A DNA stretch of 64,000 bases from Codonopsis lanceolata (taxonomy: Eukaryota; Streptophyta; Magnoliopsida; Asterales; Campanulaceae), in contig CM028382.1 of NCBI GenBank assembly GCA_013146195.2, positions 59,596,734-59,660,733 of the forward strand. Reading direction: 5' to 3'. The position numbers were made by a program, and so were the translations under genes. The notes beneath the pieces are model-generated. The model searched no databases, was not told the origin of the DNA, and saw only the letters and a list, made by a program, of their open reading frames with translations. Position 1 is the first letter of the stretch. Every line of letters starts with the position of its first letter. Shown here piece by piece: positions 23,446 to 34,774 of this stretch.

Positions 23446-23751
23446 TGATAGCAGTAGCACAAAATCTGCTTAGTCTGTTTTGGAAATTTTCTGTCCAAAA
23501 TCAATTAGCTTGATTGATTAGCCTAGTTTATGGTATCCTTCTGTCCATAATCAATTAGCAGCAGTGATAGCCTGATTTATTGTAATTAGAGATTAGGAAT
23601 ACCTTATTCTTGCCAAGCAATACATTGTATATATGTAAGTCCTGTAATCAAATGAAGAGATACGGCTGATTTTAATTCTTTGATAATTGTTCTCTTCTTT
23701 CTTTGGTTTAGTGTCTTGTCTTTCTTTGGTTTAGTGTCTTGTCTGTTAACA
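23446..23751 (+). repeat. 5' LTR of copia element 2
   Basis: 306 bp, starting TGATAGCAGTAGCAC and ending CTGTTAACA. It contains a tandem duplication of a TTCTTTGGTTTAGTGTCTTG unit near its right end, present in both LTRs. The upstream gene reads into it and stops at 23471-23473. Confidence 0.93.
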
Positions 23752-23764
23752 TGGTATCAGAGCC
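23752..23764 (+). other. Primer-binding site of copia element 2
   Basis: TGGTATCAGAGCC directly follows the 5' LTR and is complementary to the 3' end of initiator tRNA-Met. Confidence 0.93.
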
Positions 23765-23774
23765 ATTAGTGACC

Positions 23775-26237
23775 ATGGGAGATAAATCTGTGACCTCTTC
23801 TTCTAACTCAAACACCAATACTCAATCTGAAAATCAGACCTCTCAGAACTCTCTTCCTCTTTTCTTCAACATTCAGTCCATCATGTCTCACTGCCATCTT
23901 ACCCAAGAAAACTACATTAACTGGAGCTCGCTGTTTAAATCCATACTTGACACACACAAACTAGCCTACACTATCACCGAAACCGTGCCACCACCTAGGT
24001 ACCTAGAAGACGGAACCACCGAAAACCCATCGTAGTCTCTATTCGTCCAAGCTTCTGGCCTTGTTCTAGTCTGGATTAAGGCCACTGTTACTGCCGAAAT
24101 CCAAGCCTATGTAAATCCTTGTAAAACCGCTCCCGAAGCATGGGACTTGCTAGCCAAAGAATTTGGGGTAGCATCCAGCATCCACATTCTAAAATTGCAA
24201 GATGACCTTCATTCCTTAACTAAAACCCCAGAAATGTCCATTCGAGACTACCTCCTCAAAGCCAAAACCATAGCCAACTCTTTAGCCATTGCCGGTGAAG
24301 CGGTCTCTTCTTCCAATCTAAAACAACGTATCATAGCTGGCTTAGGATCAACCTTCAAAGAATTCATCACCACCCAAAACTCTAGGGGCACCACCACCTT
24401 GTCCGATCTCCAAGACTTGCTTCTTCAAGAGGAAGCTTTGCAACAAAAATTCTCTACCCCTCTTTCTCACACCACCACCGCCTTCCATGTAAGTCAAAAC
24501 CAAACAGCTCCATCTAAACCCGACAATGCCTCAACATTTTTTCAAGGGGGTAGTGGTAACCCTCCAGGGCAGTTATTCCCTCAACAAAGTAGTCGGGGGC
24601 GTGGTAATCGGGGTAGGGGAAAACATTGGTGGAAAAACAATCAAGGGAGAGGCGGATTCGGTCGTGGTTTACTCCCAACCCCTCAGTATAACTTTCGTAA
24701 TCCAAACCCAAGTCCTGCTCCAAACCGTAACCCTCCAACAAACTTCCAAGGTTATACACCCCTGAACCCATTTGTAGTCACTGACCCCAATAGTGTGTGT
24801 CAACTATGTCATAAACCCGGTCACCTTGCTCCAACTTGCAACCAACGAACAAACTATGCCTATTCAGTCCAGTCATCCTTTCATCCTCCAAGTCAGTATC
24901 CCTCTCAAACCCAATACCCATACTCCACCCCGTCACCGTCTCCCATGGTCCCGGCCTCTTTTGTTTTAGATTCTGGTGCCACAAATCATATGCTTCCATC
25001 CACTGATAACATGGCACATTACTCTCCTTACACAGGTACTGACTCTGTGACTGTTGCTAATGGGTCACAACTCCCGATCTCTCACACCGGTAAATCCTTT
25101 TTATCGAATGGAAATCATTTGTTTCGATTAAATAATGTCTTGTGCGTTCCTCATATGCACAAATCTTTATTATCTATTCGTCGTTTTTCTTTAGATAATA
25201 ATTGTTTTTTCGAACTTGATGGATTTGGTTTTCGTGTGAAGGACAACAAAACGAGGCGGACTATGCTTTCTGGCAGTAGCTCAGGTGGCCTCTACCATTT
25301 GTCATTTACATCCACTCCCCAGATCAATCCCTTGGCTCTCATTGGTGAACGTGCATCCTCTTCTATTTGGCATGCACGTCTTGGCCATCCCTCTCCTCAG
25401 GTTTTCAATAATGTTGTCTCCAAATTCCGGATACCGATTAGCGGACCCGTGAAAGATAATAACAAGTGTCATATTTGTCCGTTAGGCAAATCATGTACAC
25501 TCCCCTTTAATTCTCGGTTTTTTCATTCACAATCTCCTTTGGATCTTCTACACTTAGATGTTTGGGGACCCTCCCCAGTTGTTTCCAATAGTGGATTTCG
25601 TTTTTATTTATCTGTTGTTGATGACTTTTCTCGTTATGTGTGGCTTTTTCCTTTAAAACACAAATCTGAGGTTCTATCAATTTTCTCGGTTTTTAAAAGT
25701 CAAGTTGAGAACCAGTTGTCAAGAAAAATATCAGCTATACACACTATAAAATCAATTCAAACTGATGGGGGTGGGGAATTTATTAACAAGCAATTTGCTC
25801 ATTTCTTGGTTCAGCATGGTATTAGACACCAATTGACTTGTCCTTATACCCCACAACAAAATGGAGTGGTTGAGAGGAAACATCGTCATATTGTGGATAT
25901 GGGACTTTGCTTACTAGCTCAATCTTGTGTTCCACAAAAATTTTGGGTCGAAGCGTTTACCACCTCTGTTTTTCTCATTAATCGTACTCCGATGCGCCAA
26001 TTACACTACACTTCTCCATACCAAAAGCTCTTGAAGCGTGTTCCTGCCTATCGCTTTCTAAAGACTTTTGGATGTGTGTGTTTTCCCCACTTGGTTCCGT
26101 ATAATGCTCATAAATTAATGCCCAAATCTACACCATGTGTTTTCTTAGGGTATGATTTACAACGGAAGGGGTATCGTATCTGTGTCTCGAACCATCGAAC
26201 CACGGGCGTGTCTATATTTCCGAAATGTGTTGTTTGA
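23775..26237 (+). pseudogene. Copia element 2: gag, protease, integrase
   Basis: The first segment (to a TAG at 24033-24035) is the gag N-terminus with NYINWSSLFKSIL; the likely start codon is the ATG at 23775. The frame then reopens (24147-26237, 696 residues) with the rest of gag. It shows a G/R-rich basic stretch, the zinc knuckle CQLCHKPGHLAPTC near residues 217-230, the protease VLDSGATNHM near 272 and the pre-integrase WHARLGHPS..CHICPLGK. The integrase core follows with LHLDVWGPS, TDGGGEF and QQNGVVERKHRH. A frameshift near 26170-26215 separates it from the downstream polymerase. The early stop removes gag in this copy. Confidence 0.88.
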
Positions 26238-28233
26238 TGAAACTTTTTTCCCTTTCAAAAATGATACAGGGTCCAGTTTCCGCACTCCAAGCATTGGGCA
26301 AACAACTACTGCCGTCTCTCCTACTGTTTCTGGCCCCGTGGCCACACCGCATGTACAAGCCCAACGAGCAATGACCACTGAGCAGCCTACTCCTCTAGCC
26401 GATCATATGCCCAGCATCCCTCAGTCTGGTCTTCCATCCAATTCGTCACCATTAAGCCCAAGCTCTCCCGTAGCTTCTGATGTGGGCCGACCTACTTTTG
26501 ATCACAGCCCGGTGCCCTTTCAACTCACGACAGATCCTCCCAGCAGTTCCTCAATGGCCAGTGACTCTCAGAGCAGTGCGTCTAGCGTCCCACCCCGTGG
26601 TTTTCGTAGCATCAATGAACTCATGTCCAAGCATCCATTACCTGCAGCTCTCTCCGCCCAGGCTCTTACTGACTTCGAGCCAAGGAACATTAAACAGGCG
26701 GCACCCTTCCCTCAATGGCAGCAAGCTATGAAAGAAGAACTCACTGCTCTATACAAAAATCACACGTGGGATCTTGTTCCTCGCACCTCGCACATGAATG
26801 TGGTCGGCAGTAAGTGGATATTTAAAATCAAGCGACATGCTAATGGGTCGATCGAACGTCACAAAGCCCGTCTTGTCGCTCAAGGATTTCGTCAACAAGA
26901 AGGAGTGGACTACGAGGAAACTTTTAGCCCGGTGGTTAAACCTCCTACAATCCGATCTATCCTAGCCATAGCTCAGTCGTGCTCATGGGATATTCAACAA
27001 TTGGACGTTCGAAATGCTTTTCTCAATGGTTTTCTACATGAAGATGTTTACATGTCGCAGCCACCCGGGTTTATAAACTCTGAGTTCCCTCATCATGTGT
27101 GCAAACTTAACCGGGCACTCTACGGTCTCAAACAGTCCCCTCGGGCATGGTTTCAGCGGCTTCATGACTTCCTCCTCACCTTGGGATTCTTCAATAGCAA
27201 GTCAGACAATTCCCTTTTCATTCGCCACTCATCTGCCTCGACCATGGCTATTCTAGTATATGTGGATGACATAATTATCACCGGGCCATCATCAACTGAG
27301 GTTGCTCAAGTCATTGATCAAGTGTGTGCTACGTTTGATAGTCGTCGACTTGGTCCACTTGGATTTTTTCTGGGTCTTGAAGCTACCCGGACACCTTCAG
27401 TCCTCACCCTTAGTCAAGCTCGATATGCTACCGATCTCTTAAGAAAGTTCAACATGGAAAATTGCAAACCCGCTTCTTCCCCAATGATTCCCGGCTCCCA
27501 CCTCTCCTCCACCAACGGTGACCCCATTCTGGACGTGACCTCCTATCGCAGCATGGTGGGTGGTCTACAATACCTCACTCTCACACGTCCCGATATATCA
27601 TTCGCTGTGAATCAAGTCTCAACATATGCATCAACCACGTATAAGTCATCTTCGGTGTTAGCGAATCCTTCGCTTCGTCGAGGGCACTCTCTCACTTGGT
27701 ATTCGGTTTCGTTCTTCTTGATTTCTCGCCGAGCATTTTGTGGCCGCAGATTGGTGGCGATTCCTCGACTATCGCTCAACCACCGGTGCCTCATTTTTAT
27801 AGGTCCAAATTTAGTTGCGTGGACCGCAGAAGCGGACTCACTGTCGCTCGTTCTAGCAAATGAGGCGAGAATATCGAGCACTTGCTACCGTTGTCTTTGA
27901 AATAAGGTGGTTCTCCTATCATGCAGTGAAATGGGTATGTTCCTACCACCACCAACTATTTTCTGTGACAATCTCTCGGCAATTCATATGTCCCGAAATC
28001 CAGTTTTTCACGCTCGAACCCGTCATGTGAACATCGACTATCACTTTGTTCGAGAACTTCAAAACCGTGGTTTTCTGAATATTTCATATGTTCCCAGTCG
28101 TGATCAATTAGCCGATTTGTTCACTAAAAGTCTTGCAGGCCCACGTCTTCAACTATTATCCTCCAAGCTGCAGCTGCACAATGTTCCGCTTGGCTTGAGG
28201 GCGGGTGATAGCAGTAGCACAAAATCTGCTTAG
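26238..28233 (+). pseudogene. Copia element 2: reverse transcriptase and RNase H
   Basis: After the frameshift, the segment opens with YFRNVLFDETFFPF, a proline/serine-rich linker, then reverse transcriptase: GSKWIFKIKRH, HKARLVAQGFRQQEG, QLDVRNAFLNGF and the catalytic VYVDDIIITG. Past about 27630 the RNase H region is scrambled by several small indels and a stop at about 27898. A final open piece (27907-28233) carries IFCDNLSAIHMSRNP and ARTRHVNIDYHFVRE, then runs into the 3' LTR. Polymerase motifs are intact, RNase H is not. Confidence 0.88.
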
Positions 28234-28514
28234 TCTGTTTTGGAAATTTTACGTCCAAAATCAATTAGCTTGATTGATTAGCCTAGTTTATGGTATCCTT
28301 TCGTCCATAATCAATTAGCAGCTTGAGTGATAGCCTGATTTATTGTAATTAGAGATTAGGAATACCTTATTCTTGCCAAGCAATACATTGTATATATGTA
28401 AGTCCTGTAATCAAATGAAGAGATACGGCTGATTTTAATTCTTTGATAATTGTTCTCTTCTTTCTTTGGTTTAGTGTCTTGTCTTTCTTTGGTTTAGTGT
28501 CTTGTCTGTTAACA
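28206..28514 (+). repeat. 3' LTR of copia element 2
   Basis: 309 bp, nearly identical to 23446-23751; it carries TTTACGTCC where the 5' LTR has TTTCTGTCC and an extra three bases near 28323. It ends TTAACA immediately before the resumed host reading frame. Confidence 0.93.
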
Positions 28515-29866
28515 AGAACTACCTTAAAGTGTATGTAGTAGAGAAATATTGGACACAAAGGCTCGAAGACTGGAAACACAGTCGTGTTCCAATAAACATA
28601 AGAGGCCCCAAATGGAAAAGACTTGTCCATAATTTTAGGAACCTTGTTCTAAATTTTCTCATAGGGTTTCAGGTGATAATTGTTGTAGTATGCAAAACGT
28701 TTCGTCTCATCCCCATTTTCTTAGTAATCATGGTTATGTATTCTTGGCACTGCTGCAAGTGGATGAAGAGTAATCTGCTAATGGGCAAACGTATTTCCTC
28801 GAACGATCCCAAGGGAACAGACTCTGATCAACAAAGTGTTAGTTCAAAGCCGGATTTTAGAGCTTATGTTTTACAACTTCAAAATGAGGTGGAACTTGGT
28901 AACACAACATTGGAAAGAATTTCCAAAGCTGTGAACAGATTGATCCACAAGGCTGAAAAGCAGCAATCAAATAACCTCATGAAGCTTCTAGAGAAATCTA
29001 TGGGATACCAAGGAGTGGCAGAATTTGACAACGATCAAATTCCACCTCTACAATATGATGAAGAATCACAAGCTTCAAATTGTTGGAGTTTAGTCGTGGT
29101 AACGTTAACAAGTATTCTTATAGCACTTCCCAACACTAGGAGTGACATCCTTAACCTCATATTACGAGGGGTGAGTGAAGGCCTTTCATATGTCAGTCTC
29201 GTTGAAGAAAGCTTGTACGCTGACAGGAGCAGTTTAAGAAATGTTATAAAGGCATCTAGTAAAGTTTGGTTAGAAGTTGAAATTTATGGTAAATGGTTGG
29301 ACAACAATCTCCAAGAAAAGGCTCACAAAGGAAAAACATCGAAGGAAATTCTCAAGTGGTTGGGCGAAAAAGCCAAAAGCATTGTTAAAGAACTGGAGAA
29401 TAGCAAGAATAGAGGGTCAATCTTAGACGATAACGCTCTTCAAAAGATTATCGCTGCTAATTCAATGTACATGATTAGCAATACAATACTACTGAACTAC
29501 GAAAGGAAGGATTACGAGGCCGACGAGATGTTGTTTGAGAAACTATCTGTTACAATCGCCGATATATTGGGTGCTTGCCTAAGTAACTTACCTTGTGTCA
29601 TAACGATGAAGTGCCATGCTGATGCGGTAGAAAAGAGGGAGGAAAGTGTCAGGATTGCGGCAAGGATTCTCGGAGAAACTAAAGGCATTATGGAATCAAT
29701 CTTTGGTCGCTTGTATATTCCAAATTTGAATCCTGATCAAATGACAAATATTGACGGCTGGTTTGCTGAAGCAAAGCAACAGAGCCCCTCCAGTCTCGTT
29801 TCTTTATCCAATAATGAGTCCATTTCGTTGAGTTCTGCTGAATTGGTGAAGGTTACTGCTGAGTAG
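28515..29866 (+). pseudogene. Plant multi-pass membrane protein, 3' part (split by copia)
   Basis: The C-terminal 449 or so codons of the gene begun at 22508. The frame resumes right after the 3' LTR with YLKVYVVEKYWTQRLEDWK, has further hydrophobic spans (LVLNFLIGFQVIIVVVCK, then LIPIFLVIMVMY, and later SLVVVTLTSILIALP) and a long, mostly soluble C-terminal domain with GVSEGLSYVSLVEESLY and IMESIFGRLYIPNLNPDQM, ending with TAG at 29864-29866. No internal stop is present over 1.35 kb, which fits a recent disruption. A TTG inside the LTR could not sensibly start it. The intact parent would be about 760 residues with a transmembrane N-half and soluble C-half. Confidence 0.85.
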
Positions 29867-30105
29867 GAGGACTGGAAGCAAGTAGTAATGTGGTTATGTA
29901 GATTAAGGTTAATGCCTTGTTTGGTTAGTTATGTCTTATTTGATTATGTATTGTTTGATTGTAAGTAAGAGCCCCACTTTCTCACAACTTATCCCATCAA
30001 CTCATGGTGGATCGGGTAAAAAAGATCCATTTTACAAAAGTATCCGTAAGACCGTCTTATAAGTGTTTGCCTTTTTCAATAGCATTAGCATGGCACTTCG
30101 CAGTT

Positions 30106-30165
30106 ATGGAATCAATCTTTGGTTGCTTTGATATTCCTAACTTGAATCTCTTTAATATTAAGTCC
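30106..30165 (+). pseudogene. Duplicated C-terminal fragment of the membrane-protein gene
   Basis: ATGGAATCAATCTTTGGTTG and the bases after it encode MESIFGCFDIPNLNL. This closely matches MESIFGRLYIPNLNP at about 29690-29735 in the adjacent gene, only about 410 bp upstream. It is followed by unrelated sequence and a stop. It is either a remnant of a tandem gene copy or a local duplication. Confidence 0.6.
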
Positions 30166-30231
30166 ATTCTTTGTGTCCGTGAATTGCTGATGATTACTAT
30201 TTAGGAGAAGGACTAAATAAAGGGTAATATT

Positions 30232-30391
30232 TGGGCCATTCTCATTTTGCACCAAAATATGGGTACTTTATGATGTGGCACACTCTCATTGGCTGGAGTG
30301 CTGAGACCCACAAAATGTCCAACCAATGAGAGTATGTCACATCATAGAGTACCCATATTTTGGTGCAAAATAGAGTGACCCTAGCATTGCC
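30232..30391. mobile_element. Fold-back MITE, copy C
   Basis: About 160 bp, a near-perfect hairpin: CATTTTGCACCAAAATATGG pairs with CCATATTTTGGTGCAAAATA, and ACTCTCATTGG with CCAATGAGAGT at the centre. Same family as 22193-22364. Confidence 0.75.
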
Positions 30392-30612
30392 TCTAAATAA
30401 AATAGGTGCACATGGTTCAATTTGGTTTGATTTATGTCAAAAACCACGAACCAAACCATTCCCGATAGTTTCTAAAATTTCATAATGAAACGAACTAGAT
30501 AAAGTTTGGAACCGAACCACTCGATTTGGTTCGATTTTGTGGTGTACATAAATTCTTTTTGCTCAACCTAATCAACATTAAGAATAACAATACGAAATAA
30601 GATTTTAATTTT

Positions 30613-31047
30613 GGTTTAAATCTCAATTGGTCACTTTACTTTTGGCCAAAATTCATTAAGCTCACTCTACTTTTTTTCCTTAATTTAATCACTCTACTTG
30701 GCTTCGAAAGTCAATAAGGTCACTAGAGTCATTTCCATTAGTTAAGTTGGATGGAAATATTTGAAAAGACAATAATATCCTTTACATTTGAAATGTGTTT
30801 TGACAAATTCAAGTCACACAATAAGAAATTATGTTTGAGAGGAGAAGGAGACCCTCAAAACTCCCAAATTTAGTAAGGGTATTTTTTGATTTTCCTAAAA
30901 AAATTAAACTTTCCATCCAAATATATGGATGGAGTGATGAACATGCTAATTATGTGAAAGTAGAGTGATTAAATTGAGGGGAAAAAAAGTAGAGTGAACT
31001 TAATGAATTTTGGCCAAAAGTAAGGTAACCAAATTGAGATTTAAACC
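30613..31047. mobile_element. Mutator-like MITE with perfect 9-bp target duplication
   Basis: The inverted repeats are about 90 bp, starting GGTTTAAATCTCAATTGGTC on the left and ending AATTGAGATTTAAACC on the right, with TTTTGGCCAAAATTCATTAAG inside both arms. The identical 9-mer TTTAATTTT flanks it at 30604-30612 and 31048-31056. A 9-bp duplication with long inverted repeats is the signature of Mutator-like elements. No coding capacity. Confidence 0.85.
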
Positions 31048-32594
31048 TTTAATTTTCTGTTAGTTTCACACCCATGAGTTGAATTCACCAATGATGAGCA
31101 CAAATAAGTATATTGTTTATTACTGATTTTAATTTGTGCTTTATTTTGATTAGATATCACACTTTTCTCCAATGTTTGTTGTGTTTCAGAAGATTACAGG
31201 TGCTGTAAAGATTTGTACACAAAAGTTGAAAACTGCTTAAAAAATGATGGAAACAGAGTACCGAATGGGCACGTGCTATTCAAAATCGGACTGGACCAAG
31301 CAGCACTGTCACGTGCAATAGAGACAGTTAAGCATAGTTGTTTTACTTAAAAGGGATATTTAAGACATTAGCTGTTTTTTGTAATTAGGGAATTATTAAT
31401 CTCCCTAAAAAAATCGTTTGTTATTATCCTTCATTTTATTTCTCTTTTGTAATTAGTGTAAGCTAGGTTAAGAGATGGAAAATAGGTCAAGAGACTTATT
31501 TAACAAACAACTTGGAGACTTTCTAGGAGTGGAGGAAGTGTTATCTATCCTCCAAGAGGCATTAACGAAATGGAGGGAAAGATCTACTATAAAAGAGATC
31601 GCGGGAGATTGGAGGATATAACACAGTATGACAGATACGTACTCACGCATACACTGGAAGAAGATTTCGGTAGCAGCTTGCTTTGTTCTTCTATCGCACT
31701 GCTTGGTTTTTGCATTTTGGTTTAGAATTAATTTTGTAGGTAATTTCCAGCCATGTTTAGTAGCTAATATCTTTTCTTCCAGTTAATGAACAAGTAATTT
31801 TTTACAAATTACTACTGTGAGATCTAATTGTTTTGTTTCTCAATTAAGTTCAAGTATTTATTCATTCTTTGTTTTTCTTGTTGCAAAAGAATTGTAACGT
31901 TTGATTATTATGCTTAGTTTATCTCCAGTGCCCATATTTTAATTAACCTAATAGTTCAATGCTAGTTATAACCGTTGATCCGTAATTGTCATCAGGTTCT
32001 AACAAAGTAGCAAGTGACGCACCATTTAAGCATCACAAGCATACTCGGTCCGTGTTGCAGGAATGACTAATTTAAGTTAAGTGATATTACTTCAATATGC
32101 ATTGTTTATAATCGGGTCTCTCTATTTTAATGCTTTCAAAACATTAAATCCTGCGAACGTCTCGGGGTTGTCTTTTGATTAGGGAAATAGTTAATGAGTT
32201 TCTCTTAACTGTCGAGACAGTAAGGAGAGATTGGGTGTTTGACGGTTGTCGACAACTATAACTGGTTTATTTGTAGCTCATTGAGTCATTTTTGCAACCA
32301 TGATCAGTAGTAACTTTCGGGATTACATTTCGATCATTGACTGGAATTTTCTTTTATTGAATTCAAACGTTATTTTTGCCTGGTTTACATTAAGTTCTTT
32401 TAATTTACAACTTTTAGTTAATTCATTGTTGATGATTAGTTAGATTAAAAAACCTCAATCTTCATTTTAAATTGTTATGTTAAAATTCTTAGAAGAAGTA
32501 AATTCGACATTCCCCGTGGATACGATCACCACTACCTTATACTCGTTATTTGCAAAATAGGAAATTAATTTTGACGGTTTGACACCTGCCAAAT
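31048..32594 (+). mobile_element. Probable LTR of an Athila-like gypsy element
   Basis: The sequence upstream of the primer-binding site has features of a gypsy LTR end: CCCGTGGATACGATCACC, common in the last part of these LTRs, and an end TTGACACCTGCCA just before it. The left border could not be placed, and no second LTR was found, so the extent is uncertain. Confidence 0.4.
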
Positions 32595-32596
32595 TT

Positions 32597-32614
32597 TGGC
32601 GCCGTTGCTGGGGA
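32597..32614 (+). other. Primer-binding site (tRNA-Asp type) of gypsy remnant
   Basis: TGGCGCCGTTGCTGGGGA matches the complement of the plant tRNA-Asp 3' end, with one mismatch to TGGCGCCGTTGCCGGGGA. This site is used by Athila-type gypsy elements. Confidence 0.85.
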
Positions 32615-32659
32615 ACGGTTTTGTTATTTATTTATTTTTAATAATTTTATTTTATTGTT

Positions 32660-32881
32660 ATGGCTTTCTACGCACAACAATTTGGAAGTAGACATGATAA
32701 CTTTCCACGACAAAGGAATACGGTAAATTGTAGTTCTATTGATCGAAGATTGGATGCATTGACTTCTCGTGTGGAAAAGTTTGTTGTAAGTCAAATATCA
32801 AAGGTTCAAGTTTATAGAAATCTGTTGGTTGCTAGACATGTTGCAGATGATTATCCTTCATGGCAAGGTGATGTACAATAA
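32660..32881 (+). pseudogene. Gypsy remnant: gag start fragment
   Basis: 73 residues starting MAFYAQQFGSRHDNFPRQRN, 45 bp after the primer-binding site, with DRRLDALTSRVEKFV resembling a gag coiled segment. It stops at 32879-32881. Degenerate coding-like sequence follows to about 33030. By 33150 the sequence carries CTCGTTGGAAGGCAACC, a motif family usually found near the 3' end of such elements, so most of gag-pol seems deleted. Confidence 0.5.
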
Positions 32882-33189
32882 GCCATGACAATAGGAGGAT
32901 TTACAAGACAAACTCATGATGACTATGATTCTTTTTCCAATAGCTGCAATCCAGGATGGTGGGATCACCTGAATTTAAGTTGTGAAAATCAAGAAGATAT
33001 TCTTTTCCACACCAAAGGTAACACCCATGTTTGATTTCAATTCTTTTCCATTACCATTTTCAAGTGAAAAAAATTCTTCCTCCATTGCTAGTTATCATTG
33101 GTAATAATTTGACCGAGTTGTAGGAAGAGTGAGTATTGGCTCTAGCTACAAACGTTAAATAGTGGCTCTCGTTGGAAGGCAACCAAATA

Positions 33190-34310
33190 TTTCTAGTTTT
33201 TAATGCTTTAATTTTCTGTTTTCCTAGGTTAGATTTATTTTCATGTTATTTTCATTCTGTTTTTAGTTTTCCTTGTAGCAACATGTGTGTAATTTACAGA
33301 AGTAAAGAAGAATGAACTGTTGGTAGCAGGGCTTGTGAAAGCTTAGCACATGCGCATGTGGTATTGTCCATCTTCTCGTTTCTTTCCGAGAGCAACCAAG
33401 CGGCGGAACCAAATCAAAATTCCCCCTTTTGCTAAAGGCCTCTATTCAACATGACATGGAATAGCTCTTTTCCTTCCACTTTTGTTCTTTTCTGCTTAAA
33501 TTCTTTGTCCTATTTTGCAAACCTTGAGAGAGTATATTGTTGGTACAGAGTATCTTCCAATTGTAGGTGTTCTCCGTCGTTATATTGATCAAATGCTGGC
33601 GTTGGAGGATACGATGCCTAAATTGCAGGCGTCGGAACTTACGATGCAGGAATTGAATGAAGGCAACTTACGACGCGGGAATGAAGGTAGACAAATCTAT
33701 TTTGTGCATCGTTGCCTCCAATGTGGGCGTCGTTGCCTCTAATGTTGGCGTCAAGGACTCCGAACTGTATGCCTTTGAAAACTTTGAAAATTGAAGAGAG
33801 AAGGAGCTGGCTTACAACAAATTGCTCCAAACCCATTACATTTGATCATAGAAGAAGAGATTGGTTACCAAAAGAGGTTGGAAAGGAGATTTTCTTTGAA
33901 GGTTGAGCAGAAGGAAAACATATTGAGAATGCTCTTAGCTGGTACGACTATGAAATATCTAGCAAATCTTCTCCATTTCAGGTAGCAAGAAGAAGGTATG
34001 ACAGCGGATAAATAGAAAGACGTCTTGGATGTTTTAAGCGAAAGACATGAGGGAATTTCAGAAAACATTGGATGCTCTAAGGATGGATAGAGCAAAGGCA
34101 GAATATGGAAGAGAAAAGATCGACCGTTAAGGATAACCATCACCGGTGAGTAGGCATTGAAAAGAGAAGTTCTAGCATTAGAATAAAATAAGAAAATCTT
34201 TTGTAAAATGGTTTTGGTGGTGGGAAAGGGAAAGGGATATAATTAAAGAAGTGTGGTTGGTGGTGGGAAAGTGATATAATTAATTAAAGAAGAAAAGCTT
34301 TTGTTAAATT
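33190..34310. other. Spacer without recognised gene
   Basis: Several short open frames overlap at 33515-34140, but none shows a known motif and they sit in different frames. Around 33590-33740 short GATGCC/GGCGTC-like repeats recur, possibly part of an unrecognised element. Confidence 0.4.
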
Positions 34311-34317
34311 TATGATG

Positions 34318-34640
34318 CACAATTTTTGCTTTGAAAGTAGTACGATGCCCAATTTTTGCATTGTAATGTCCATTGCGATGCTCAATTTTTTAATAACGAA
34401 GCCCAAATTTGGACAGACTTCAATTGTGCATTGCGATACCCAATTTTTGAATTCTGATGCACATTGCGATGCCCAATTTTTGAATTGCGATACCCAAATT
34501 TGAACAGGGGTTTGTGTGCATGTCTTTTTTCATTAAGGGTATTTTCGCCATTTTCTCCCCAAATGTGTATTGTAGCGGTTTAAAAAAATTATGGTGGACT
34601 TTTGCTGTTAACATTTCACCGCATGGTACCGGCCAGAATT
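34318..34640. mobile_element. Partial TIR element with GATGCCCAATTTTTG repeats, copy 4
   Basis: Five or six repeats of the pattern GATGCCCAATTTTTGMATTG occur at 34314-34500. A right end ACCGGCCAGAATTTCCTGC at about 34627 resembles the inverted end of the family at 8820, 9428 and 34775. The left end is not clear. Confidence 0.4.
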
Positions 34641-34774
34641 TCCTGCTATATTTATTTGTAGCCCAACCCAATACTCCAATGTCTATTACACCTATTGTAC
34701 TTCCCTTTCATTTCTTAATTTGAGGATTAGAATTGTCTGAGTTAACCTGCCTGGGTATATGCATTATTTTTTGG

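Larger units (their letters stand above)
23446..28514 (+). mobile_element. Ty1/copia retrotransposon inserted in membrane-protein gene
   Basis: A 5.07-kb element with 306- and 309-bp LTRs, primer-binding site and copia-order gag-pol. The LTRs differ by about four substitutions and a 3-base gap by eye, indicating a recent insertion. The left target duplication is AGCAA (23441-23445). On the right, AGAA (28515-28518) fits the same 5-mer with one C lost. Gag-pol nevertheless has a stop and several frameshifts. Confidence 0.93.

Noticed and set aside
33515..34143. A small host gene in the 33.5-34.1 kb cluster of open frames
   Set aside because: The frames are short, mutually overlapping and lack splice or family support.
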